A DNA stretch of 64,000 nucleotides from Haladaptatus pallidirubidus (GTDB taxonomy: Archaea; Halobacteriota; Halobacteria; Halobacteriales; Haladaptataceae): contig NZ_CP085301.1 in NCBI RefSeq assembly GCF_020700235.1, positions 3,658,001 to 3,722,000 on the forward strand, given 5' to 3'. The translations under genes and the position numbers were made by a program. The notes below the pieces were generated by a model, which was not told where the DNA came from, searched no databases, and saw only the letters and a list, made by a program, of their open reading frames with translations. Below are positions 50,604-59,733 of the stretch, piece after piece (positions within the stretch are counted from its first letter, which is position 1; each line of letters begins with the position of its first letter).

Positions 50604-51398
50604 ATGAGTGAGGAGGGTACAACCCCGGACGAACTGATAGGGACGATGACTAAGCGAGCAGAGTTTCTCGCGGTGCTCTCGTCCGGGCCGATGGAAAAAC
50701 GTGCACTCCGAGACGAATTGGGAGTCTCCCGTTCGACAGTGTACAAAGTAGTTCGAGAACTCAAGGAGTACGATCTCGTCAAGCGGATCAATGACGGTCT
50801 CGCGCTAACGCTCGCCGGTCGAATCCTCGAAACCGAGTACGAGACGTTTCGACGGCGTACCGAGGACGTCTGTCGTATTCGCCGTCTGCTTTTGACGCTC
50901 CCCGCCGACTGCGGGATATCGACCGCCCTCATCGAAGACGCCGAAATCATCCTTCCGGAGCGCCACGCACCGAATCATCCGATTCGATATTTCGAGCAGA
51001 TGGTTTCCGACGCCGAGTGCGTGCGGGGGCTTTCACCGGTCGCCCTCCCGCAGTACGTCGATTTGTTTTATGAACGATCCGTTTCTGGGGGAATGGCGGC
51101 GGAATTGGTTCTCGAACAACCGGTGGTCGAATACCTCGTCACCGACTACAGCGACCAACTGCGCGAAGCGTTGGGAATCGGTAACCTGTCCGTTTGGGAA
51201 ACGGAGAACACGCTCCCGTTCGGGCTCGTCGTCGCGGAAGGTACCGACGATAAACCCGACGCCATCTGCGTCGTCGTGTACGATGACCGGGGCGAACTCC
51301 GCGGACTCATCACCAACGACGGGCCGAAAGCCGTCGAGTGGGGGCACGAGACGTTCGAAGCGTTCCGAGACGACGCGACTCTCGTCGGTGGAGAGTAA
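50604..51398 (+). CDS. Winged-helix regulator with DUF1724-like C-terminal domain
   Basis: The 264-residue protein has an N-terminal winged helix: MTKRAEFLAVLSSGPMEKRA, LRDELGVSRSTVYKVVREL and NDGLALTLAGRIL. The C-terminal domain of about 160 residues shows the DUF1724 pattern common in haloarchaeal and methanogen regulators (VLEQPVVEYLVTDY, LPFGLVVAEG, CVVVYDDRGELRGLITND). It probably senses a metabolite. TTTATAACG at 50569-50577 precedes the ATG by about 31 nt. It converges on the hydratase gene, with stops 1 base apart. Confidence 0.85.
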   Translation: MSEEGTTPDELIGTMTKRAEFLAVLSSGPMEKRALRDELGVSRSTVYKVVRELKEYDLVKRINDGLALTLAGRILETEYETFRRRTEDVCRIRRLLLTLPADCGISTALIEDAEIILPERHAPNHPIRYFEQMVSDAECVRGLSPVALPQYVDLFYERSVSGGMAAELVLEQPVVEYLVTDYSDQLREALGIGNLSVWETENTLPFGLVVAEGTDDKPDAICVVVYDDRGELRGLITNDGPKAVEWGHETFEAFRDDATLVGGE

Positions 51399-51399
51399 C

Positions 51400-52239
51400 T
51401 TACCGATCTTCCCACTCAGGGTCTCGGTCTTCGAGGAAGGCGTCGATGCCCTCGTTTTTGTCCTCGGAGGCGAACAACAGCGCGAACAGTTCCGCTTCGT
51501 ACTCGATTCCGGCCTCCAAATCCATCCGACTGCTCGCCTTGACCGCCTTTTTCGCCAGTTCGAGCGCCTTCGGGCTTTTGTCCGCCATTCGCCCCGCGAG
51601 TTCGTAGATGCGGTCTTCGAACTCGTCGTCGGAACACACTTCGTCCACGAGACCGATATCGCGGGCTTCCTCCGCGTCGATGATTTCACCCGAGAGGACG
51701 AGGCGCATGGCTTGCCCCTCGCCGACCAGTCGGGCGAGTCGCTGGGTGCCGCCGCCGCCCGGCATGATACCGAGGTTGATTTCGGGTTGGCCGAGTTTCG
51801 CTCGCTCGTGCGCGATGCGCACGTCGCACGCTTGGGCGAGCTCGCACCCTCCGCCGAGCGCGTGACCGTTGAGCGCGCCGATGACCGGCTTTTCCAAGTC
51901 GTCTACGTACTCGTACACCCGCGGGCGTTTGCTGGCTTCGCGCTGTTCCATCGCATCGCGCTGTCGCAGCTCCTTTACGTCCGCTCCGGCGACGAAGGCT
52001 TTCGCCTCGTTCGCTCCGGTGAGGACGACGACGCGAACGTCCGGCGAAGCTTCCACCGCATCGAGCACGTCCTTCAGTTCGGCGCGCAGTTGCGCGTTCA
52101 GCGCGTTTCGCGCGTCGGGTCGGTTCAGCGTTATCGTGGCGACGTACTCTTCGACGGTCGCATCGACCGTTTCGCATTCGCTCGCGACCTGCTCGGGACT
52201 GCCGGGCGTTTCGCCGCCCACACCGCTTTCGTCGCTCAT
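51400..52239 (-). CDS. Enoyl-CoA hydratase
   Basis: This 279-residue crotonase-family enzyme keeps both hydratase glutamates, in GHALGGGCELAQACDV and in GQPEINLGIMPGGGGTQRL. The oxyanion hole is in AFVAGADVKE. It hydrates trans-2-enoyl-CoA in beta-oxidation. It follows the 3-hydroxyacyl-CoA dehydrogenase gene with a 4-base overlap (ATGA), so the two catalyse consecutive steps. An extra 25-residue acidic N-terminus is present. Confidence 0.92.
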   Translation of the reverse strand: MSDESGVGGETPGSPEQVASECETVDATVEEYVATITLNRPDARNALNAQLRAELKDVLDAVEASPDVRVVVLTGANEAKAFVAGADVKELRQRDAMEQREASKRPRVYEYVDDLEKPVIGALNGHALGGGCELAQACDVRIAHERAKLGQPEINLGIMPGGGGTQRLARLVGEGQAMRLVLSGEIIDAEEARDIGLVDEVCSDDEFEDRIYELAGRMADKSPKALELAKKAVKASSRMDLEAGIEYEAELFALLFASEDKNEGIDAFLEDRDPEWEDR

Positions 52240-53135
52240 TCGCCGTCACCCTCGTTTTGGTCATACTCGCCGGAAACGCCCACAATCTCGCCGTCCTCCC
52301 AGACGTAGAACCCTTCGCCGGTCTTCTTGCCGAGTTTCCCGGCGCGAACCTTCTGGCGGAGGATCTGCGGCGGGCGGAATCGCTCGCCGAGTTCCTCGCG
52401 GAGGTGTTCGAGAATATCCAGACGAACGTCCAGCCCGACCACGTCGCCGAGTTCGATGGGGCCCATCGGGTGATTGTATCCGAGTTCCATCGCGGCGTCG
52501 ATGTCCCGGGGACTGGCGACGCCTTCCTGAAGCATTCGAATCGCTTCGACGCCCAAGGAGACGCCGAGGCGCGAGGAGGCGAATCCAGGCGAATCGCGGA
52601 CTTCGACGCCGACCTTGCCGATGTCTTCGACGAACTCGTCGGCGAATTTGACCGTCTCGCGGTCTGCCTGCTCCGGAACGACGATTTCAACGAGCTTCAT
52701 GATGTGAACTGGATTGAAAAAGTGGAGTCCGACTGCTCGGCTTGGATTGTCCAACGCGCTGGCGATTTCGGTCAGCGAGAGCGACGACGTGTTCGACCCG
52801 ATAATCGTATCGTCGGAGACGAGCGCCTCCACGTCGGAAAACGTCGTTCGCTTGATGTCCATCTCCTCCGGCACCGCTTCGACGACCATGTCCGCGTCGC
52901 CGACCGCGGTTTCGAGGTCGGTGGTTCCCGAAATCCGGTCGAGGGTGGCTTGCTTTTCTTCGGCGGTCACTTTGTCGCGTTCGACGCCGCCTTGGAGGTT
53001 CGCCGATATGCTCTCGATGCCGTTGTCCACGAACTCCTGTTCGATGTCGCGGAGGGTCACCTCGTGGCCGGCCATGGCCGTCACCTGTGCGATTCCGTGT
53101 CCCATCGTCCCTGCTCCGAGTACGGCTACCTTCAT
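52236..53135 (-). CDS. 3-hydroxyacyl-CoA dehydrogenase
   Basis: The 299-residue enzyme has the NAD loop VAVLGAGTMGHGIAQVTAMA at its start. The catalytic His is in GLHFFNPVHIMKLVEIV, together with NTSSLSLTEIAS. The helical C-terminal domain has DSPGFASSRLGVSL and LDVRLDILEHL. It oxidises 3-hydroxyacyl-CoA and is similar to 3-hydroxybutyryl-CoA dehydrogenase. It could serve as PaaH in phenylacetate degradation; the local gene order supports general beta-oxidation as well. ATG 53135 is fixed by MKVAVLGAG. Confidence 0.93.
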   Translation of the reverse strand: MKVAVLGAGTMGHGIAQVTAMAGHEVTLRDIEQEFVDNGIESISANLQGGVERDKVTAEEKQATLDRISGTTDLETAVGDADMVVEAVPEEMDIKRTTFSDVEALVSDDTIIGSNTSSLSLTEIASALDNPSRAVGLHFFNPVHIMKLVEIVVPEQADRETVKFADEFVEDIGKVGVEVRDSPGFASSRLGVSLGVEAIRMLQEGVASPRDIDAAMELGYNHPMGPIELGDVVGLDVRLDILEHLREELGERFRPPQILRQKVRAGKLGKKTGEGFYVWEDGEIVGVSGEYDQNEGDGE

Positions 53136-53549
53136 CGTCAGAAGTGGCGTGGGGGCGCACGAAAAACGTTGTTCTACGCGATTGAATTGCAGGGTTTTTT
53201 GCAGTCGGGCGGTTTTCACGGCGGTCAGTCAGAGTTGCTGATTCGATTTTCCCCACTGGTTCGACAAAATTTGAACTACACCGCTCCGGAATAGTGTAAA
53301 TAGTGGACTAATTATGTGGGTGAATTTTCGCCCGAACGCGCGGCTGCAAACCGTCCTGGCGCAGAAAACATCCGAATTAACAAAACGTATTGCGACTCTG
53401 ACTGTTTGCAGAAAGCTTTTACCGTAACCGGCAAATCGGTTAATTGTCTCGGGTAGGGGTACACGAGACAAACGATTCCTTCGGAACTGAAATCGGAGCG
53501 ACTGGTGCGTTGAATGACTCGAAACGACCGCGGTGAGAAGTGTTTCTTC
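53136..53549. other. Intergenic region between two acyl-CoA operons
   Basis: This 414-base gap includes the promoter of the dehydrogenase gene. It also has an 8-bp inverted repeat (TTGTCTCG at 53444-53451, CGAGACAA at 53464-53471). A large hairpin follows at the end of the next gene (53550-53584). No gene is supported on either strand. Confidence 0.5.
53444..53471. repeat. Inverted repeat with 8-bp arms
   Basis: TTGTCTCG and CGAGACAA are exact complements separated by 12 bases. The site lies about 310 bases before the dehydrogenase start and 80 bases after the HMGS-like stop. It may be a terminator stem or a regulator site. Confidence 0.35.
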
Positions 53550-53584
53550 GGTTTAAAATTCCGTTCTTGGACGGATTTTAAACC
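53550..53584 (-). terminator. Strong hairpin overlapping the stop of the HMGS-like gene
   Basis: GGTTTAAAATTCCGT (53550-53564) pairs with ACGGATTTTAAACC (53571-53584), with one bulged base and a 6-base loop. The last nine codons and the TAA of the minus-strand gene lie inside the stem. A role in transcript ending or 3'-end protection is likely but not proven. Confidence 0.5.
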
Positions 53585-55028
53585 CATACCTCGTCACGCC
53601 TTCCTGCGTGTAAATTCTGCGCATCGTTGTCTCCACCGAGTCGCCAATTTCGAGGGTTCCGGGGTCTGCGCCGGTTACCTGTGCGGGGGCGCTCGCGGTG
53701 TCCCCGTCCGGCCCGTCGAGCGCGACGATTGCCACGTCGAAATCGCCCGATTTGGCCTGCTGTTCCGCGAACTCCGGCGGCGCGCCGCCCTGCGAAATCG
53801 TCGTCACGGCTTCGACGGTTCCCGCGCCGGTCAGTCGTGCGTCGTCGTATTCCACCAGCGTTTTACAGCCGCTACAGGCACCTTCCGGCGGGAAATTCAG
53901 CGCGTCGCAGTCTGGACACTTTCCGGCCAGCAGTCGGTGTCGCTGGTCGAGCGTGCGCCGCCACGATGGAACGCTGACGTAGGCGCCCCCGCCGCTCGGC
54001 GGGCCGGATGTGAGGTCGCCGCGCTTGCGTAAATATTCGGCGTAGGAAACGCGATCGTCGCCGTCGAGCGCTATCGAAGCTGGAACGTCGCGCGCTTCGA
54101 CCAACAGGGCGTCCGCACCGGCACCGCTTCCGAACGAAGCCGCGAGGATTCGTTCGTGGCCGTCCGATAGAGCTTTCGCCAAACTCAGGGGGACGCTCGC
54201 CGCGCCGGTATCACCGAGTTCGTGGACGAGCACGCCCGTCTGAATCTCCTCGGTTCCGACGCCGAGTGCGCCCGCCGCGCGGTACGGAAACTTTCCATCC
54301 GGGGCTTGGACGCATGCGACATCGACATCCGCGACGTCGAAATTCAACCGCTCGACGGCCCCGGCGAGCGTTTCGGAAAACGCTCGCCGGTCGTAGCCCG
54401 TCACGCCAAGGCCTTCGATAGCCTCCTCGCCGGTTCGTCGGAAGCGAGTTCCGGGGAACTCGCTTCCGTACTCGGCCTGCTGGACGACGTTGGCGGAGCC
54501 ATTCGCATCGAGGACGAACGCCGCCGCACCCGCGCCCGCGCCGTGTTCTTCCGCCGAATCCGGTTTTCCGCGCGGGCAGTCGGCGGCGACGACCAGGCCG
54601 ACGCCGTCCTCCCACGGCCCGGCGGACAGTCCGGCCACGAGCGCTCTGGTTCCGGCCCGAGTGCTTCCGGTGAAGACGTGCCGGGCCGCCGTCTCCGGCA
54701 CGCCAAGCATACCGCCGAGACGGGGAGTCGGGTCTTCCTCGGCCATCGGAGGCGTAGTCGAGGCGAAGGCGAAGAAGGAAACGTCGGGATTTCCGGCGGC
54801 GGAAAGCGTCCGTTTTCCGGCCTCGTAGGCCATCGTCAAGGCATCCTCGTCGGCCTCTGGAACCGCTTTTTCGTTGACTCTGGCGGCGTGGAACTGCCCC
54901 CACGCGTCGCGGAACTCGTCCGCCGTGATTCGGAATCGGGGCGCGTACGCTCCGACCGCGGCGATGTTCGGGTTCGAATCGGTGTGTGAGTCGATGCTTG
55001 GATTCGTGTTGATGTTCGAATTCGTCAT
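53553..55028 (-). CDS. HMG-CoA-synthase-like thiolase-fold protein fused to a DUF35 zinc-ribbon/OB domain
   Basis: The 491-residue protein has a thiolase-fold N-terminal part (residues about 20-350). It resembles HMG-CoA synthase in ALTMAYEAGKRTLSAA, PPMAEEDPTPRLGGMLG and the GAGAGAAAFVL segment. The nucleophilic Cys of HMGS lies in a CxGG-type motif; here the matching segment reads FTGSTRAGTRAL (119-130), with no Cys. Residues about 360-490 form a DUF35 domain with CPDC (371-374), CSGC (385-388) and an OB fold. It overlaps the thiolase gene by 4 bases. It may be a scaffold or acyl carrier partner. Confidence 0.82.
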   Translation of the reverse strand: MTNSNINTNPSIDSHTDSNPNIAAVGAYAPRFRITADEFRDAWGQFHAARVNEKAVPEADEDALTMAYEAGKRTLSAAGNPDVSFFAFASTTPPMAEEDPTPRLGGMLGVPETAARHVFTGSTRAGTRALVAGLSAGPWEDGVGLVVAADCPRGKPDSAEEHGAGAGAAAFVLDANGSANVVQQAEYGSEFPGTRFRRTGEEAIEGLGVTGYDRRAFSETLAGAVERLNFDVADVDVACVQAPDGKFPYRAAGALGVGTEEIQTGVLVHELGDTGAASVPLSLAKALSDGHERILAASFGSGAGADALLVEARDVPASIALDGDDRVSYAEYLRKRGDLTSGPPSGGGAYVSVPSWRRTLDQRHRLLAGKCPDCDALNFPPEGACSGCKTLVEYDDARLTGAGTVEAVTTISQGGAPPEFAEQQAKSGDFDVAIVALDGPDGDTASAPAQVTGADPGTLEIGDSVETTMRRIYTQEGVTRYGFKIRPRTEF

Positions 55029-56209
55029 GCGTCCACCTCCGTTTCGCTCTCCCGTTCGAGGACGTGGACGACCGCCGCACCGCCGCTTCCGCCGACGTTG
55101 TGGGTCAGGCCGCGGGTCGCGCCTTCGACCTGCCGGTCACCCGCCGTTCCCGAGAGTTGCTTGAACGCTTCGACCAACTGCCCTGCGCCGGTCGCACCGA
55201 TTGGGTGGCCCTTGGATTTCAGGCCGCCGGAGGTGTTGACGGGACGTTCGCCGCCGAGTTCGGTTTCCCCGGATTCGACGAGGGGACCGGCCTCGCCGGG
55301 TTCGCAGAAGCCGAGGTCTTCGTATGCCAGCAATTCCGCGATTGCGAAGCAGTCGTGAACTTCCGCGAAGTCGATGTCGTCCGGCGTAACTCCGGCCATC
55401 TCGTAGGCCTGCTGGCCCGCCTCCTTCGAGGCCGGAACCGAGGTGTACGACTCGCGCTGGAACAGGCCGACTCGGTCGCTGGCCGCGCCGACGCCCGCGA
55501 TTCGAATCGGGTCGTCGGTGTACCGGTCAACCACGTCCTCGCTGACGACGAGGGCGCAGGCCGCCCCATCCGTCGTCGGACAGCAGTGGTAGAGCGTCAG
55601 TGGGTCGGCCACGACCGGCGCGTTTTCGGCGTCCTCGAGCGAACACTCGAAACCGAGATGTGCGTGGGGATTTTTCGCCCCGTTTCCGTGGTTTTTCACC
55701 GCCACGCGCGAGAGGTGTTCGCTGGTGGTTCCATACTCCTCCATGTGCGCGTCGGCCATCTGGGCGTAGACGCCTGCGAAGGTCGTTCCCGAGAGTCGTT
55801 CCCACTCGGTTTCGCCCGAGACGCCGAGCCAATATTTCGTCGCGTCGCTCGACGTGTCGGTCATGATTTCAACCCCGCCCGCGAGGGCCACGTCCGCCAT
55901 GCCGCTTTTCACGGCTTGTACGGCGTGTCGTCCCGCGAATCCGCTCGCGGCGCAGGCGTTTTCGACCCGGGTGCAGGGGATTCCGTCGAGTCCGACGTGT
56001 TCGGTTACGGCGGGTCCAGAGAGACCGAGTTGTCGCCCGCCGACACCCAGCGTGCCGACGAACGCCTCGTCCACGTCGTCCGGGTCGATGCCCGCCGGAA
56101 CGCTGTCGCGGGTCGCCTCGAAGGCGGTTCGAAACAGCGACCGATAGCTTTCGTCGGGGAACGACCCGAAATCCGTCTGGGCCGCGCCGACGAGATAGGC
56201 GTCTCGCAT
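55025..56209 (-). CDS. Thiolase (SCP2-type acetyl-CoA acyltransferase)
   Basis: The 394-residue enzyme has the nucleophile in VENACAASGFAG (Cys86), the His in VHDCFAIAELLAYED and the C-terminal GGLKSKGHPIGATGAGQ with its catalytic His. It cleaves or forms 3-ketoacyl-CoA. In archaea such thiolases often work with HMGS-like and DUF35 proteins that bind the same substrate, and the fused gene directly downstream fits that. It overlaps the downstream gene by ATGA. Confidence 0.92.
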   Translation of the reverse strand: MRDAYLVGAAQTDFGSFPDESYRSLFRTAFEATRDSVPAGIDPDDVDEAFVGTLGVGGRQLGLSGPAVTEHVGLDGIPCTRVENACAASGFAGRHAVQAVKSGMADVALAGGVEIMTDTSSDATKYWLGVSGETEWERLSGTTFAGVYAQMADAHMEEYGTTSEHLSRVAVKNHGNGAKNPHAHLGFECSLEDAENAPVVADPLTLYHCCPTTDGAACALVVSEDVVDRYTDDPIRIAGVGAASDRVGLFQRESYTSVPASKEAGQQAYEMAGVTPDDIDFAEVHDCFAIAELLAYEDLGFCEPGEAGPLVESGETELGGERPVNTSGGLKSKGHPIGATGAGQLVEAFKQLSGTAGDRQVEGATRGLTHNVGGSGGAAVVHVLERESETEVDA

Positions 56210-56425
56210 GGTTGGTGGTCGGGGGTGAGAGGAAAAATAACTGCCGTCACCGTCGCGGGTTTGCCGGAAGTAGGTGCGTGGTTTGGGATATTACTATCGA
56301 ACAATCGGTCTATTTGACAGTACGCCGCTAGGTAATCAGGACAACAGCGAAAACAAAAGCTCAAATCAGTTGTTGATACAGTAAACGAACGACGGAAAAC
56401 CCCTCTCCAGAAAGTACTCCGTCGC

Positions 56426-56965
56426 TTACTCCTCGACAGGCTCGACGCGCTTTCCGGTCGCTTTGGGAATCACGCGCTGGTCTGCGTCCTCCCACTCCCG
56501 GTCGAGTTCCTGACCTTCGAACAATCTATCCAAAAAGACGGCCAATCCGGCAACCTCGGAATGTGGCTGGTTCGTCACGCCCACGTTCCAATCCGCGGCC
56601 TCGTACACGTCGAAGGAAACCTTCTCGGCACCGACGACGACGAGCAGGGGTTCCCCGCTCCATTCCTCCCGAATCTCGCCTTCCACGTCCTGCACGCGCT
56701 CGCCGTACATCGTCAGGTGGACGACGATACCCTCCCAGTTTCGGATGAGCGCCTTCTGGCTCTCCGAGCATTCGACTTCGAAGGGGCCGCCGAACCGCTC
56801 GGTGATATCCGCGATGGTGTCGCGCGACTTTCCCGCGTTGTCGGGGAGGACGACGCAGTCTGCGCCCAGTGCTCGAGCGGTGAGGCCGACGTGCGTCGTC
56901 ATTCGCTCGTCGCGCCCGGGTCGATGGCCGAGACGGACGACGGTAACCTCGGTTTCGTTCTGCAT
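56426..56965 (-). CDS. trm56: tRNA (cytidine(56)-2'-O)-methyltransferase
   Basis: The 179-residue SPOUT-type protein shows the Trm56 features: VVRLGHRPGRDERMTTHVGL at the N-terminus, NWEGIVVHLTMYGERV, and the SAM knot in LLVVVGAEKVSFDVYEAADW and VTNQPHSEVAGLAVFLDRLF. It methylates C56 in the T loop of archaeal tRNAs. Its length is typical. It is transcribed alone after the NhaC gene. Confidence 0.95.
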   Translation of the reverse strand: MQNETEVTVVRLGHRPGRDERMTTHVGLTARALGADCVVLPDNAGKSRDTIADITERFGGPFEVECSESQKALIRNWEGIVVHLTMYGERVQDVEGEIREEWSGEPLLVVVGAEKVSFDVYEAADWNVGVTNQPHSEVAGLAVFLDRLFEGQELDREWEDADQRVIPKATGKRVEPVEE

Positions 56966-57006
56966 GACTGGAAAAACGGAGCGCGGTAGTTAGGGAGTTT
57001 CGAATC

Positions 57007-58650
57007 CTATTCGAACGCTTCCGCGACCCCGATTCCGTCCGTTATTCCGACGTGTTCTGAAAGGAAGTACGTCGCCCCGACCAGCATCACGACGCCGAGT
57101 GCGAGGGTAATCCCGACCGGCAGGCCGGTGTAGCCGCTAACGAGGAACGCCAGCGTCGCAAGTGCCGCGGCCAGTATCGCGTACGGAATCTGCGTGTTGA
57201 CGTGATCGACGTGGTCGCTGGCGGCGAACATGCTCGACATAACGGTCGTGTCGCTGATAGGAGAACAGTGGTCACCGAACAGCGAACCCGTGAGGATGGC
57301 TCCGATGGCCAGCGCAATCGGTGACCCGATGGTATGCGCGAGCGGCACGGCGACGGGAAACAGTATCCCCATCGTTCCCCACGACGTTCCGATACAGAAG
57401 CTGATAACGGCGGCGCTCAGGAAGACGACCGCGGGCAGTAGTTCGGGGGTGATGATTCCCTCGGTGACGCTGACGATGTACGGGCCGACGCCCAACTGTT
57501 CGCTGACGGAACCGATGCTCCACGCCAGCGAGAGGATAGCGACCGGGAACATCACCATTTTGAACCCCTCGAAGATGGAGTCGCTGACCTTGTCGAGTTC
57601 GATTCGAGCGTGTCCGACGAGGATGGTGAGGATCGTCCCGCATCCCGCGAACGATGCCCAGAGGATAGCGTTGGCGGTATCCGCATCCTTCAACGAATCG
57701 CTGAACGCGGAGAGTATCGCCGAAATTTGGTCGATTCCCTCCGAACTGGCCAGGGCGGTCGCGGTTTTTTCGATACCGCCGCCGGAAAACCAGAGACCGA
57801 AGACGGTGACGAAGACGAGGACGACGATGGGCGAGACGAAATACCACCACCGTGGGTTCACGTGCTCGGGCGTTTCGATGTCACTCGCTTGCGTTTCCAT
57901 CATGGGGTTGGCGTCGTCGCGGAGCAACTTTCCCTCGTCGCGGGCGCGACGCTCGGCGGTTTGCATGGGACCAAAATCCCAGTCCGTGAGAACGACGACG
58001 AACACGAGCGCCAGCGCGAACAGGCTGTAGAAACGGAACGGAATGGACTGGATGAACACGACGAATGCGTTTCGCTCGATTCCGAGCGATTGGAATTGCT
58101 GTGAGATGAGACCGACTTCGAAACCCAACCACGTCGATACGACCGCGATGCTCGCCGTCGGCGCGGTCGTCGAATCGAGTATGTACGCTAACTTCTCCCT
58201 GCTCACGTCGAAGCGGTCGGTCACGGGGCGCATCACCGACCCCGAAATCATCGTGCTGGCGTATGAATCGAAAAAGATGGTCATTCCCAAAATCGAGGTG
58301 CCGAGTTGCGCCTGCCTGCTTGTCCGAACTCGGCTGACGATGGCGTCCGCGACCGACTTCATCCCTCCGGAGAGGAATATCATCCCGAGCATCGCACCGA
58401 TGAGGAACGTGAACAGGAGCAGTTTGACGTTGAACGTAGCGGTAACGTTCGCGACGATGAACTCCAAGCTGCGCGCCGCGCCTGCAACGGGATTCCATCC
58501 GACGAGAATCGTCGCGCCGAGCCAAATTCCGGCGAACAACGAAAGCAACGCCTGCCGCGACACTAACGTCAATACGATGGCGATCAGCGCCGGAAGTAAG
58601 CTCAGCAAGCCGTAAGTCTCACCTGGCATCGAATTTCCGAATACGCTCAT
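57007..58650 (-). CDS. nhaC: Na+/H+ antiporter of the NhaC family
   Basis: The 547-residue protein has about 12 membrane helices, with a charged loop near residues 215-255 (RRARDEGKLLRDD). NhaC-type motifs are seen in FLSGGMKSVADAIV, FFDSYASTMISGSVMRPVTD, SFCIGTSWGTMGILFPVAVP and GSLFGDHCSPISDTTVMSSM. It exports sodium in exchange for protons, as expected in a halophile. AT-rich TAAATATAAA upstream of the ATG marks the promoter. It diverges from the epimerase gene. Confidence 0.94.
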   Translation of the reverse strand: MSVFGNSMPGETYGLLSLLPALIAIVLTLVSRQALLSLFAGIWLGATILVGWNPVAGAARSLEFIVANVTATFNVKLLLFTFLIGAMLGMIFLSGGMKSVADAIVSRVRTSRQAQLGTSILGMTIFFDSYASTMISGSVMRPVTDRFDVSREKLAYILDSTTAPTASIAVVSTWLGFEVGLISQQFQSLGIERNAFVVFIQSIPFRFYSLFALALVFVVVLTDWDFGPMQTAERRARDEGKLLRDDANPMMETQASDIETPEHVNPRWWYFVSPIVVLVFVTVFGLWFSGGGIEKTATALASSEGIDQISAILSAFSDSLKDADTANAILWASFAGCGTILTILVGHARIELDKVSDSIFEGFKMVMFPVAILSLAWSIGSVSEQLGVGPYIVSVTEGIITPELLPAVVFLSAAVISFCIGTSWGTMGILFPVAVPLAHTIGSPIALAIGAILTGSLFGDHCSPISDTTVMSSMFAASDHVDHVNTQIPYAILAAALATLAFLVSGYTGLPVGITLALGVVMLVGATYFLSEHVGITDGIGVAEAFE

Positions 58651-58774
58651 TAAATATAAACATTATTTGTATCTGCTGAAAGGTGGCCACAAATCGTATC
58701 AGAGACGAACCTCCGTCACGCCGACCGCTCCGAAGACCGCAACACACTTCCCGGCAACACACGCAGAACGGAGC

Positions 58775-59707
58775 ATGCAACTCTCCGGTAAGCGAGTGCT
58801 CGTAACCGGCGGTGCCGGACTCGTTGGCTCGCAGATGGTCGAAGACCTCGTCGAAGCAAACGACGTCGTCGTCGCGGACGACCTTTCGAACGGGATCCGT
58901 TCCTCCATCCCCGACGATGCGAAGTTCGTGCAGGCGGATTTGACGGACGAAGCGCAGGTTAACGATGTCATCACGAGCGAATTGGACGCCGTCTTCCACT
59001 TCGCCGCCGCGGACAAGTACGTCAACACGGACGACCCGCGCCCGCAGTTCGAGGAAAACGGCGAGATGACGTACAACATCCTCGAACGGATGGACGAGGT
59101 CGGCGTGACGAACTTCGTCTTTACCTCTTCTTCGACCGTATACGGCGAGGCTCCGCGCCCGACGCCGGAGGACTACGCTCCGCTCGAACCCATCAGCATC
59201 TACGGGTCGGCAAAGCTCTCCGAAGAAGCTCTCCTCTCGACGTTCGCACACTCCTACGATTTCACCGTGTGGAACTTCCGCTTCGCGAACATCGTCGGCC
59301 CGCGATTCGGCGCTGGCGTCGTTCCGGACTTCGTGGAGAAGTTAGACGAGAATCCCAGCCTCCTCACGATTCTCGGCAACGGACTCCAAGAGAAGTCGTA
59401 CATGCACGTCACGGAATGTACCGAGGCGATTCGCTACGTCGTTGAAAATGCAGAGGGTGCGATGAACACCTACAACCTCGGCACGAAAACGACCACCTCG
59501 GTCAACGCCATCGCCGACATCGTGGCCGACGTGATGGATCTCGGCCCCGAGTACGAGTACACCGGCGGCGACCGCGGTTGGACCGGCGACGTACCGAAGA
59601 TGCGCCTCTCCATCGAGAAACTGTCCGCACTCGGCTGGCAACCCGCCCAGAGCAGCGACGAGGCGGTCAGACGGGCAGCAGAACAGTTGTACGATAAGCT
59701 GGAGTGA
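58775..59707 (+). CDS. NAD-dependent sugar-nucleotide epimerase/dehydratase (GalE-like)
   Basis: The 310-residue SDR enzyme has the NAD loop RVLVTGGAGLVGSQMVEDLV, the Ser/Thr of the active site in FTSSSTVYGEA and the catalytic YGSAK near residue 147. The substrate region is WNFRFANIVGPRFGAGVVPD. It is close to UDP-glucose 4-epimerase and would feed glycan synthesis. The ATG at 58775 is preceded by CGGAG. Transcribed alone, convergent with the BsuPI gene. Confidence 0.9.
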   Translation: MQLSGKRVLVTGGAGLVGSQMVEDLVEANDVVVADDLSNGIRSSIPDDAKFVQADLTDEAQVNDVITSELDAVFHFAAADKYVNTDDPRPQFEENGEMTYNILERMDEVGVTNFVFTSSSTVYGEAPRPTPEDYAPLEPISIYGSAKLSEEALLSTFAHSYDFTVWNFRFANIVGPRFGAGVVPDFVEKLDENPSLLTILGNGLQEKSYMHVTECTEAIRYVVENAEGAMNTYNLGTKTTTSVNAIADIVADVMDLGPEYEYTGGDRGWTGDVPKMRLSIEKLSALGWQPAQSSDEAVRRAAEQLYDKLE

Positions 59708-59733
59708 TTTTCAGGTTCGAAACAGCGAAACAA

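Noticed and set aside
53312..53587. 91-codon minus-strand frame in the gap after the HMGS-like gene
   Set aside because: It is basic, overlaps the inverted repeats and the hairpin, and shows no similarity to known proteins.
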